A DNA stretch of 32,903 nt. Origin: Deltaproteobacteria bacterium. GTDB lineage: Bacteria; Bdellovibrionota; Bdellovibrionia; JABDDW01. Below the pieces are notes generated by a model. The model was not told the DNA's origin. It made no database searches and saw only the letters and a list, made by a program, of their open reading frames with translations. Numbering within the stretch: the first letter of the stretch is position 1; each line of letters starts with the position of its first letter. Shown here piece after piece: positions 1-6,691 of this stretch. The position numbers and the translations under genes are program-made. The stretch is taken from positions 3,923 to 36,825 of the forward strand of contig JABDDW010000005.1 in the NCBI GenBank assembly GCA_013287405.1. Reading direction: 5' to 3'.

Positions 1-168
1 ATTAAAGACCAGGTAAGAGTCAGCGAAGTCTTCCCTGCGTAACGAAATTGGCTGCACCATTCTCTTTTGACTAAAACCTTATTTTCTATTCACCCTGGAA
101 GTTTCAGAGCCTTTAAAAAGAGCCTCAAAAGTCATGCTATAAGTTTTGTGTCAATTGGAGGTAGCGAG

Positions 169-1200
169 ATGGAAAGTTTTGATGTCTTACATTCCAAAGC
201 AATAGAAATCGTGGGCCGATACAAGAAAATCGAATTCGAACTTCTAGAAGTTTTAGAACAGATTGATTCCACTAAAGCTTATTTAAAACTCGGCAATACA
301 AGTCTTTTTGATTACACAGTCAAGGCCTTGGGACTCACCGAAAGTGTGGCCTACAATTTCATTACCGTAAGTAGAAAGGCTTCGATCGTCCCAGAACTCA
401 AGAAAGCCATCCAGACGGGAGATTTGACAGTTTCTAAAGCCAGAAAGATTACTCCTGTGATCACTCTTGAATCACAAACTGAGTGGATTTCAAAGGCCTC
501 AGAACTCACTTCAAAAGCTCTAGAAAAGGAGGTCGCCAGGGCGGCTCCGTTAGCTATTTCATCTGAAAGAGCCAAATACATTCGAGAAGATCGTTTAACT
601 TTAAGTCTTGGGCTAAAAGAGGAGTATTTTAAGAAATTAAGAAGAGTTCAAGATCTTGAGTCTCAGATAAAATCAAAGGCAGTTACTGTGGAAGAGGCCC
701 TTATGGAAATGATTGATCTCTTTTTAGAGAAGAGAGATCCCGTTGAAAAAGCCAAACGAATTCTAGACAAGAAACCTGTCTCAAGACAGGTCCAAAAAAC
801 AAAGCTTGAAGAAAATGCTCCTCGTATTAAAGGCAACGCGGAACATGGTTCGTTAGATAAGAAGGCATGGGTTAGCCAGAAAACCGATGAATACGGGGGT
901 AATCAAATAAATAAGGATTTCCAAAATTTCTTGAGACGCCCTATTCCGGCCCAAATAAGACATAAAGTCCACCTCAGAGATAAAGGAAAGTGTACTCATA
1001 GTAACTGTGATCAACAAAGATGGCTCGATCTTCATCATGTTATTCCCGTAAAACAGGGTGGTCAAAACACTCTGGAGAATCTGAGGACGCTCTGTGCAGC
1101 TCACCACAAGATAGAACATTTGGAAGGTGAGCTTGAACGCATTAAGTGCAAGGAGAGCTGCCTTGATGGACACTCCCTGGCGATTAAAAAGGCCCACTAA
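169..1200 (+). CDS. HNH endonuclease domain protein
   Basis: The 343-residue product ends in an HNH nuclease domain: a Cys pair near residues 275-280, the paired histidines of LDLHHVIP at 289-290, an Asn in NTLENLRTLC and a closing AAHHKIEH. The N-terminal two thirds is helical and highly charged and resembles the recognition part of DUF222/HNH-type proteins, which are often multicopy in bacterial genomes. The ATG at 169 is preceded by GGAGG at a good distance. An in-frame TTG at 67 would add 34 residues but has no ribosome binding site. The domain is expected to nick or cut DNA with one metal ion; the target cannot be read from sequence. It stands at the edge of a decayed accessory region, which fits a selfish-element or defence role, but this is inference. 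Confidence 0.85.
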   Translation: MESFDVLHSKAIEIVGRYKKIEFELLEVLEQIDSTKAYLKLGNTSLFDYTVKALGLTESVAYNFITVSRKASIVPELKKAIQTGDLTVSKARKITPVITLESQTEWISKASELTSKALEKEVARAAPLAISSERAKYIREDRLTLSLGLKEEYFKKLRRVQDLESQIKSKAVTVEEALMEMIDLFLEKRDPVEKAKRILDKKPVSRQVQKTKLEENAPRIKGNAEHGSLDKKAWVSQKTDEYGGNQINKDFQNFLRRPIPAQIRHKVHLRDKGKCTHSNCDQQRWLDLHHVIPVKQGGQNTLENLRTLCAAHHKIEHLEGELERIKCKESCLDGHSLAIKKAH

Positions 1201-1308
1201 GTTCCGATTCGACGAATTTTGTCCGAGTTTGCTCGAAGCAATCTATTGAAATCCTCTTTTGTTTGAACTCTGTCTAACAAGTATTTTGCATTGCTCAAAA
1301 AAGCCAAA

Positions 1309-1360
1309 GCCCCTGGGAATTAAACCAGGGGCCATGGAAGAGCCTCCTTAGAGCAGGAGG
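1309..1360 (+). promoter_or_regulatory. Tandem hairpins, the second sequestering a ribosome binding site
   Basis: Two perfect inverted repeats sit side by side. The first has an 8-bp stem (GCCCCTGG at 1309-1316 with CCAGGGGC at 1325-1332). The second pairs CCTCCT (1343-1348) with AGGAGG (1355-1360) across a 6-nt loop. That AGGAGG is the only ribosome binding site for the ATG at 1367, so the hairpin would hide it in an mRNA. No T-run follows either stem, so these are not typical terminators. A translational control role is inferred from the geometry only. Confidence 0.45.
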
Positions 1361-1366
1361 TAACCT

Positions 1367-1492
1367 ATGACAACCCATAGGTCTAATCGGCGACTTCTAA
1401 GAAAACTGGAGGTTCTGATAGGATTTTTAATCTTGTTAGGCCGCCTTATTTTTTGGATTTTGAAGATCTTTTCTTTGTTTCCACTGGGCTAA
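1367..1492 (+). CDS. Possible 41-aa hydrophobic peptide
   Basis: A 41-codon frame starts at an ATG 6 nt after AGGAGG. The product has a basic N-terminus (MTTHRSNRRLLRK) followed by one strongly hydrophobic segment, about residues 16-40 (VLIGFLILLGRLIFWILK within it), ending at Gly41. The form, a short basic head plus one membrane helix with a sequestered ribosome binding site, matches the general look of type I toxin or small membrane peptides. I do not recognise the family. A minus-strand open frame (stop at 1436) overlaps its 3' part, so one of the two must be spurious. The good ribosome binding site favours this one. Confidence 0.4.
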   Translation: MTTHRSNRRLLRKLEVLIGFLILLGRLIFWILKIFSLFPLG

Positions 1493-1723
1493 CATCGGAG
1501 TTAAAAGCGGCAGCTCGACCTTGAACAAGGATGGATTCCAGGGGCTGAGGCTGTCAGATTCAATACCTGATTTCAAGGTTTCGGAAAGTACGGCGCAATG
1601 GGCGGACTTTTCAAAGTGATCTGTCCGAAAATCCACCGGACTTCCATCCCACTTAGCTCCTGGCTTGATTGGGAGTTGATCCTATTTTTGCTAGAAGAGG
1701 ATCAGGAAGTGTAGGAGGAGCTT
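1493..1723. other. Gap without a convincing gene
   Basis: This stretch has partial open frames on both strands. A minus-strand frame runs from about 1720 to 1436 but has only a GTG (1634-1636) without a ribosome binding site. On the plus strand a frame ends at a TAG at 1713-1715, just before the ribosome binding site of the next small gene. It reads like decayed coding DNA, but I cannot identify the source. Confidence 0.4.
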
Positions 1724-1912
1724 ATGGAAAACCAAGCAAGATTGTCTTTTCGAGAAATGGTTTGGCCGGTAGATGATGAATGGGCCGCGATCAATGATCA
1801 TGAACAAAGACTAAAGCGGTTGGAGAAAATCTTAATCGAGGCTTTAAAAACAAAGCTGAGTGAACGGCCCAATCTGGAAACAGGCGAGATCCAAAGGGAT
1901 ATTTTGAGTTGA
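1724..1912 (+). CDS. Small hypothetical protein, 62 aa
   Basis: The ATG follows an excellent AGGAGG ribosome binding site, which is the main reason to accept the gene. The 62-residue product is acidic at the start (REMVWPVDDEWAAINDHEQR) and then forms a likely amphipathic helix (LKRLEKILIEALKTKLSERP). It has no signal peptide or membrane segment. I do not recognise the family. Its stop lies 16 nt before the first DnaA-box-like repeat, so it may belong to the same element as that array, for example as a small regulator, but nothing in the protein shows this. Confidence 0.6.
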   Translation: MENQARLSFREMVWPVDDEWAAINDHEQRLKRLEKILIEALKTKLSERPNLETGEIQRDILS

Positions 1913-1928
1913 TCCAAAATATTTTCGC

Positions 1929-2000
1929 TGTGGATAAGTACTCCATTCATGTGGAAAAGAGCGCTGATTGTGTGGAAAAAGGTTTCGACGCTGTGGGAAA
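1929..2000 (+). repeat. Four DnaA-box-like 9-mers at 21-bp period
   Basis: TGTGGATAA at 1929-1937 is a perfect DnaA box (reverse complement TTATCCACA). TGTGGAAAA follows at 1950-1958 and again at 1971-1979, then TGTGGGAAA at 1992-2000. All four are in the same orientation and start exactly 21 bp apart, about two helical turns, so they face the same side of the DNA. The 12 bp between boxes are not conserved, which separates this from ordinary long iterons. The identical palindrome AAAATATTTT flanks the region at 1916-1925 and 2105-2114, and DNA from about 2011 to 2115 is visibly A+T-rich, as in an origin unwinding region. No dnaA or rep gene lies nearby. Candidate roles are a plasmid or phage origin relic, a DnaA-titration site or a DnaA-controlled promoter. 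Confidence 0.6.
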
Positions 2001-2129
2001 AACTCACGAATACGATATAAGCATTTTTTGTTTATTTTTGAAAATCTAGAAGCGAAAAATCCATGGACAAAATCGGTAAAAAATAGAAAAAGTACTTCTT
2101 AAATAAAATATTTTAAGAGGGAGACAAAT

Positions 2130-2439
2130 ATGCTTAAGAAGCCCCGACGAATTTATTCTGACTTTGCAAATGATAGAGAGAGGGCGGTTGTCATGGCGAT
2201 GACAAGAAGGGAAACTAAGCAGAATATTATGGTAGGAATAGATCCGAGGTGGGACGAAGAACGAAGAACGAAGAATACTTACAATACGAGGTGGAAGAGC
2301 CTCTAAAGGGTTGGCTAATAACTTTCTCGATCACGTGAAAAAGGAAGATAGGCTTATGGCAGCCTATAAGAGGGCTTTGAGCACGCGTAAAACAAAATCA
2401 AAAAGGTCGGACCAAAAATCTAGAAAGGCGGGAAGATGA
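2130..2439 (+). pseudogene. Small basic protein gene interrupted by a 7-bp repeat
   Basis: The ATG at 2130 has a good ribosome binding site (GAGGGAGA). As written, the frame ends at a TAA at 2304-2306 after 58 residues. The break follows three tandem copies of ACGAAGA at 2254-2274. With two copies, reading stays open to a TGA at 2437-2439, giving about 100 residues and an ATGA overlap with the next gene, which is a typical operon junction. The predicted full product is basic and soluble: an N-terminal MLKKPRRIYSDFANDRERAV, then a Lys/Arg-rich tail suited to nucleic-acid binding. As the sequence stands, the tail could be made only from an internal ATG at 2356 (27 residues, AAGGAA upstream). 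I do not recognise the family. It may be a dead gene, a contingency locus or a sequence error. Confidence 0.5.
2254..2274 (+). repeat. 3 x 7-bp tandem repeat (ACGAAGA)
   Basis: Three perfect head-to-tail copies of ACGAAGA lie inside the small gene starting at 2130. Because 7 is not a multiple of 3, gain or loss of one copy changes the reading frame. Two copies would join the upstream and downstream frames into one ORF. Confidence 0.9.
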
Positions 2440-2684
2440 ACCTAAATGAAGTTGCCATTAATAGATTTAAGAGAGAACTCAAAGATGAACTTAAGCATGA
2501 ACTTAAACATGAAATTGTTAATGCACTTGAGCCTCATTTTAATAAAATAAATGGCAGGTTAGAAACAATAGAACAACATATGGCAAGGCGCTGCAAAGGA
2601 ATCCAAACTTTGGAGCGAGCAGTTAGTTTACAGCTAAGAGAGCACGGGGAAACACTGAAATCTCAAGGCGATACGCTTAAGTAA
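2436..2684 (+). CDS. Small coiled-coil protein, 82 aa
   Basis: The start ATG overlaps the stop of the preceding frame (ATGA), which implies translational coupling. The 82-residue product is almost entirely helical and charged. Near-heptad repeats appear at residues 11-30 (RFKRELKDELKHELKHEIVN) and again in the C-terminal half (LETIEQHMARR, LREHGETLKSQGDTLK), so it is likely an oligomerising coiled coil. It has no signal peptide or transmembrane segment, and I do not recognise a named family. The context, next to the DnaA-box array and a basic small protein, suggests a small operon of one accessory element. Confidence 0.6.
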   Translation: MNLNEVAINRFKRELKDELKHELKHEIVNALEPHFNKINGRLETIEQHMARRCKGIQTLERAVSLQLREHGETLKSQGDTLK

Positions 2685-2919
2685 AAAACAGGTCCACCAT
2701 CTTGGCCGCGTTCATGAATTCTAAACCCCTTATAAAAGGTGGAGTTCATATAACGGCTTCAGGCTTCTCAGACTAAGCTGAGCATGCACACCACCGTCAG
2801 TGACAAACCCCCGGTATAGAATCGTAGGGTTTAGAAAATCGTAGAAACCTCGCACCAGACAGTAGACCTTTAATTGATATTACTGCTCAAGGCAGGTACC
2901 GTCAATGCGGAGAAAAAAT

Positions 2920-3611
2920 ATGAGAGAAATATTAATAAAAAACCTGGCTTCGTTTTTGCTTTACCCCATAATTTTGGTCCAAGTTTTAGCTTGCACACAA
3001 AAAAAGCTAGACACAGATCTTCATATTGTGCTTCGTGAAAACCCCCGAAGCCTTGATCCTATTCTTTCTGCCGACGCGGTGGCCACAGAGGCCATGGGCA
3101 GTGTATACGAAACTCTTTTACAATATCATTATTTTAAAAGGCCTTACACCGTGGTTCCATTACTAGCTGAAAAAATGCCCGAGTATTCTAAAGACGGCCT
3201 GACCGTAACCGTTCAGATCAAGAAAAACATTCATTTTCAAGATGATCCATGTTTTCCGAACGGCAAGGGAAGAGAACTTGTGGCTCAAGATTTTATCTAT
3301 GGATTTAATAGACTCCTTGATCCTAAAAATATGAGCGAGGGCGCATGGATTTTTGAAAATAAAGTCTCAAGCTTTTTGGCTCCAACACCCTACACCCTTG
3401 TTTTTAAATTGAAGAAGAAATATCCGCAGCTAAATAACGTGCTCACCATGGTGTACACAGCCCCCATGGCCCATGAGGCCATTGAGAAGTACGGATTAGA
3501 AATTATAAATCATCCTGTGGGCACGGGTGCTTTTATCGTTAAAGATACAACAATTACAAGTACTACGGGCTAGATATGGAGAAAAAGCGGGAACTGCTAA
3601 AAAGTTTCTAA
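2920..3611 (+). pseudogene. Oligopeptide-binding lipoprotein (SBP family 5), collapsed remnant
   Basis: The frame begins like an OppA/DppA-type periplasmic binding protein. A lipoprotein signal ends in VLAC (Cys25), followed by family landmarks LRENPRSLDPILSADAVATE, YETLLQY, LLAEKMPEYSKDGLTVTVQI, LVAQDFIYGFNRLLDP and NHPVGTGAF. The family is normally about 500-600 residues, but this frame stops at 3573 after 217. In another frame, 3546-3611 encodes YNNYKYYGLDMEKKRELLKS plus Phe and a stop, which looks like the extreme C-terminus of the same family. The middle of the gene therefore appears deleted with a frame change, fusing head and tail. The start at 2920 has GGAG 7 nt upstream, better than the in-frame ATG at 2905. 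The product is unlikely to bind peptide. Confidence 0.75.
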
Positions 3612-3702
3612 AAAAAGAGACTTCTGGCCTTAAGTGCTGAGGCTCGGTGGACGATAAATAAGTTAAAGGACGCTTTTAAGTTCCAACTGGAGCATGAGGT
3701 TC

Positions 3703-3918
3703 ATGACGTATCGAGAGCTTGATTTTATTTTTCCATTCATTATCTTTGGTTACGGCATTGTGATGACTTTCGTTCTAAACACTCCGAAACTTCTCACTTT
3801 GGCCGAGGAGAGACTTGCTCCCGAACTGCTTCAAAGATTCAAGGCGAGAAGAGTTCTAGGCTTTGTCAGTCTCTTTGTTGGTGGATTATGGGCCTTGCAA
3901 AATCTCTGGTTTAGCTGA
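3703..3918 (+). CDS. Small two-helix membrane protein
   Basis: The 71-residue product has two hydrophobic segments, FIFPFIIFGYGIVMTFVL near the N-terminus and VLGFVSLFVGGLWALQNLWF at the C-terminus. They are joined by a charged loop (LAEERLAPELLQRFKARR), giving a helical-hairpin inner-membrane protein. The ATG at 3703 has GGAG 10 nt upstream. The ATG at 3694 is only 1 nt from that GGAG, so it is less likely. I do not recognise a function. It stands alone between a dead transporter gene and a long inverted repeat. Confidence 0.6.
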   Translation: MTYRELDFIFPFIIFGYGIVMTFVLNTPKLLTLAEERLAPELLQRFKARRVLGFVSLFVGGLWALQNLWFS

Positions 3919-3940
3919 AGAAAGATCATTTGATCGCCCA

Positions 3941-3993
3941 AAGGTACCAGCTTACTTTTGGTAGTACAGTAGCCAAAAGTAAGCTGGTACCTT
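3941..3993. repeat. Perfect 21-bp inverted repeat (long hairpin)
   Basis: Positions 3941-3961 are the exact reverse complement of 3973-3993, with an 11-nt loop (TAGTACAGTAG). Further G-C pairs (3936-3938 with 3996-3998) extend the stem after a two-base mismatch. There is no T-run, so it is not a standard Rho-independent terminator, although it could stop transcription or protect the 3' end of the upstream mRNA. The loop carries GTAG/TAGT tetranucleotides like those beside REP palindromes handled by RAYT transposases, so a REP or small transposon remnant is another option. Confidence 0.7.
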
Positions 3994-4045
3994 GTGGCAG
4001 TAAATCGCACTAAAATATAAGCTTTTTAGAGGGTATGAGGAGCAA

Positions 4046-4657
4046 ATGATGAAGTTTTTCAAAGCTGTCGCAACTATTTTACTCACACTTGCGACCTCTC
4101 TTGCGTTGGCCGCACCCGACGATTTTTTCTGGCCTTCCGCAAGAAGTAAGCAGGCGATTTTCACTGAGTTGGCTAGACGAAACAAAGAGGCTTATGAGAA
4201 AGGCATTTTTGTAATTAAATACCGATGGCAATTTAGAGAAGGTTGGTCGTATCAGCAGTATAGAGATGCTTTCAGTGAGTACCTTCTCAATAATGAAGAC
4301 TGGTTCAAACACCAAAATGCAGAGGTGCAGTTCAAGGGGATGCTAGATTTGGATCTATGGGAAGTGCCTCCTTTGATAGCCGTGCAGCTTGTCGGCGATC
4401 TGTTTGCCAAACCTGTTACCTTAAGAACTAGCCAATCCATAGATTTTCGGGCCTCCTCACTTGGAATAAATTGGCCAAGACCTACTACTGTAGAAACGGA
4501 ACAATTTAATGAAAAGATACGGGCACTATATGACGGCATTTCGATTCCTAAAGATCCTGAATCGCGAAATCGTTTTTTCGTAGTTAGCTCCATGAATGCA
4601 CCGGTTAGCGACCTTGGTTTTTGCACCCCTACGCTTTCATTTAAAAAGCGAAAATAA
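4046..4657 (+). CDS. Exported hypothetical protein, 203 aa
   Basis: The ORF begins after GAGGAG. A second ATG at 4049 is equally possible. A clear signal peptide (MMKFFKAVATILLTLATSLALA, cut before APDDFF) directs the protein to the periplasm or surface. The mature part is about 180 residues, rich in aromatic residues (REGWSYQQYRDAFSEYLL, NEDWFKHQN) and ends in a basic tail (SFKKRK). I see no lipobox, known catalytic motif or repeat, and I cannot name a family. It may have its own promoter, because the long hairpin lies upstream and xseA starts 71 bp downstream. Confidence 0.65.
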   Translation: MMKFFKAVATILLTLATSLALAAPDDFFWPSARSKQAIFTELARRNKEAYEKGIFVIKYRWQFREGWSYQQYRDAFSEYLLNNEDWFKHQNAEVQFKGMLDLDLWEVPPLIAVQLVGDLFAKPVTLRTSQSIDFRASSLGINWPRPTTVETEQFNEKIRALYDGISIPKDPESRNRFFVVSSMNAPVSDLGFCTPTLSFKKRK

Positions 4658-4728
4658 ATCTCTACCTTTTGACTTTTAAGAATTCGTAAATCATTGATTT
4701 TCTAATGCCTAAAGCGTAAGTTCTTGGA

Positions 4729-6390
4729 ATGTCTGACCAGCTTACTTGGGAGGGTTTGCTCCCACCCATATCGGAAACAAGACCCAGCAGCGAAAAAGTA
4801 AGAAAGACCAACAACGATAAAAAACCTGAGGTTAGAAAGTCCGATCCTGAAATTGAAGCCAGAATTAATCGCCTTATTGAAGCTAAAAATAAGGCTCAAG
4901 GGAGTATCGGGCAAAAGAACCTAGTTCAATTAGGCGTGGGCCAGATGAACGAAGATAGATCTGTGGACATAAGTAAACTGCCCTTCACCAGCGGCTCTAA
5001 ACTAGAAATTGAAATCAAAGAAGAAATTATTGCGACCGTGCAAGGCGTGATGCCAGCCCCAGAGCCGGTGCGGAGTCAAGAGCCCGAAGTCTTGACGGTC
5101 TCAAATGTGAACCGACAAATCAAAATGCTCCTAGAAAAGAACTTTCAATTTCTGTGGGTCAAGGGCGAAATCAGTAATCTTAAAATTCCGAGTTCAGGTC
5201 ACCTTTATTTTACATTAAAAGATTCGTCATCTCAAATTAGGGCTGTGATGTTCCGAGGGTTTGTTCAAGGGACGAAATTTAAACCCCAGGATGGAATGGA
5301 AGTTCTCGTTCGATGTCGAATTACAGCCTACGAGCCCCGCGGGGATTACCAGTTATTTTGCGAAATTATGGAACCTGTCGGTTTTGGGGCCCTTCAAATT
5401 GCCTTTGAGCAATTAAAAGAAAAACTCAAAGCCGAGGGCCTTTTTGAGGATTCCAGAAAGAAACCCATTCCACAATTTCCTACGCGAATTGGGATCATCA
5501 CTTCTCCAACGGGTGCCGCTATTCGCGATATGCTCAATATTTTATCCAGAAGATCCGGCGGAGGAGTGGAGATCACCATACTTCCAACGAGCGTCCAAGG
5601 AGACAAGGCCCCCGGCGAAATTGTGGCTGCCCTGGATCTGGCCAATCGACTGGGACCCACTCGCTTCGACGTTTTGATTGTGGGACGCGGCGGTGGTTCA
5701 ATTGAAGATCTTTGGGCTTTCAATACCGAAGAAGTGGCGCGGGCTGTAGGTCGATCTAAAATCCCTCTTATTTCAGCAGTGGGCCACGAAGTAGATTTTA
5801 CGATTGGGGACTTTGTCGCCGATCTGAGAGCTCCTACGCCGTCCGCAGCTGCGGAGCTCGTGGTGAAAAATAAGAAGGATTTGCTTGAAAAAATTGGGTC
5901 TCTTGAAAAACATCTTTTCACCCTTGTTCGCAAAAAATTAGGGATGGCCACGGCTGAACTGAATAGCCTGGCAAAAAGACTCATCGATCCTAAGCGCAGA
6001 CTCCAAGACCTCATGCTTCGCTGTGACGAAATGAGCGATCGGCTCATTCAAAATATGCAACGCTACCTGCAGACAAGCTTTACTGAAGTGAAATTTCTTC
6101 GCGAGCGCCTCGGCACTCCACGAAAAAACCTAGACTTATGCCGACAGATTTTTCTCAGTCTCGATTCAAGGCAGAAGAACGGCATTCTGCGTACATTAGA
6201 GAGCAAAAAAAGTGACCTTTCAAAACGAGTGGCTCAGCTTGATGGACTAAGCCCCCTCGCCGTTCTAAGCCGAGGGTACTCCATTATCAAAAAAGGGGAT
6301 GAAATCATCAAAGAGTCCGGTCAGGTGATGAAGGGGGATGTCATTCGGATACGCCTTCATAAAGGTGAACTATCCTCTGAAATTCTCTAA
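4729..6390 (+). CDS. xseA: Exodeoxyribonuclease VII large subunit
   Basis: XseA forms exonuclease VII with XseB and degrades single-stranded DNA from both ends during mismatch repair and recombination. The 553-residue product has an OB-fold domain at about 121-215 (LTVSNVNRQIKMLLEKNF, WVKGEISN) and the family catalytic motifs SPTGAAIRDM (259-268), GRGGGSIEDLWAFN (319-332), SAVGHEVDFT (349-358) and DLRAPTPSAAAEL (365-377), then a long C-terminal coiled-coil region. The first ~115 residues are a charged, low-complexity extension not usual in XseA. The ATG at 4729 has a weak ribosome binding site, so a later start (for example Met73) is possible. It heads the xseA-xseB-ispA-dxs-tlyA run. Confidence 0.93.
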   Translation: MSDQLTWEGLLPPISETRPSSEKVRKTNNDKKPEVRKSDPEIEARINRLIEAKNKAQGSIGQKNLVQLGVGQMNEDRSVDISKLPFTSGSKLEIEIKEEIIATVQGVMPAPEPVRSQEPEVLTVSNVNRQIKMLLEKNFQFLWVKGEISNLKIPSSGHLYFTLKDSSSQIRAVMFRGFVQGTKFKPQDGMEVLVRCRITAYEPRGDYQLFCEIMEPVGFGALQIAFEQLKEKLKAEGLFEDSRKKPIPQFPTRIGIITSPTGAAIRDMLNILSRRSGGGVEITILPTSVQGDKAPGEIVAALDLANRLGPTRFDVLIVGRGGGSIEDLWAFNTEEVARAVGRSKIPLISAVGHEVDFTIGDFVADLRAPTPSAAAELVVKNKKDLLEKIGSLEKHLFTLVRKKLGMATAELNSLAKRLIDPKRRLQDLMLRCDEMSDRLIQNMQRYLQTSFTEVKFLRERLGTPRKNLDLCRQIFLSLDSRQKNGILRTLESKKSDLSKRVAQLDGLSPLAVLSRGYSIIKKGDEIIKESGQVMKGDVIRIRLHKGELSSEIL

Positions 6391-6472
6391 GGTTTTTAGA
6401 TAAAAGGGTCCTTTGACATTTAAACTCGAGTCTGGCACACTGCGGCCACTTATTACGAGGAGCGCTTTGACC

Positions 6473-6691
6473 ATGGACTTTGAAAAAAACCTCAAGCGTT
6501 TGGAAGAAATTGTTTCGAAACTCGAAGACGGTGAGCTTCAGTTAGAGCAGTCTCTTACTCTTTTTGAAGAGGGGATTAGTATATCTAAAGCCTGTAACCA
6601 AAAACTAACAGAGGCTGAGAATCGCGTAAAACTTCTCTTAAGTGTAAATGCCGATTCAACGGAAGTGACAAAAGATTTTAATGAGCTTTAA
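6473..6691 (+). CDS. xseB: Exodeoxyribonuclease VII small subunit
   Basis: XseB is the small helical subunit that binds the XseA coiled coil in multiple copies. The 72-residue product matches the family: FEKNLKRLEEIVSKLEDGEL, LEQSLTLFEEGISISKACNQ and LTEAENRVKLL. The ATG at 6473 has GAGGAG about 10 nt upstream. A TTG at 6413 is in frame but unsupported. Its last 11 bases overlap the start of ispA at 6681, so the two are translationally coupled. Confidence 0.92.
   Translation: MDFEKNLKRLEEIVSKLEDGELQLEQSLTLFEEGISISKACNQKLTEAENRVKLLLSVNADSTEVTKDFNEL

Noticed and set aside
1..42. Thirteen in-frame codons ending in TAA that might be the 3' end of an upstream gene
   Set aside because: Too short to identify or to separate from chance.
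774..791. 8-bp inverted repeat with 2-nt centre inside the HNH gene
   Set aside because: It lies in coding sequence with no T-run and no other sign of function.
1436..1720. Open minus-strand frame of about 94 codons
   Set aside because: It has only a GTG start without a ribosome binding site, and its end overlaps a plus-strand ORF with a strong one. No family recognised.
2894..2904. The 11-mer AGGTACCGTCA, also found at 16299-16309
   Set aside because: Two copies of an 11-mer in 33 kb are expected by chance, and the flanks do not match.
5394..6047. 217-codon minus-strand ORF inside xseA
   Set aside because: It is the antisense shadow of the conserved xseA coding region, with Ser/Arg-rich low-complexity product and no ribosome binding site.
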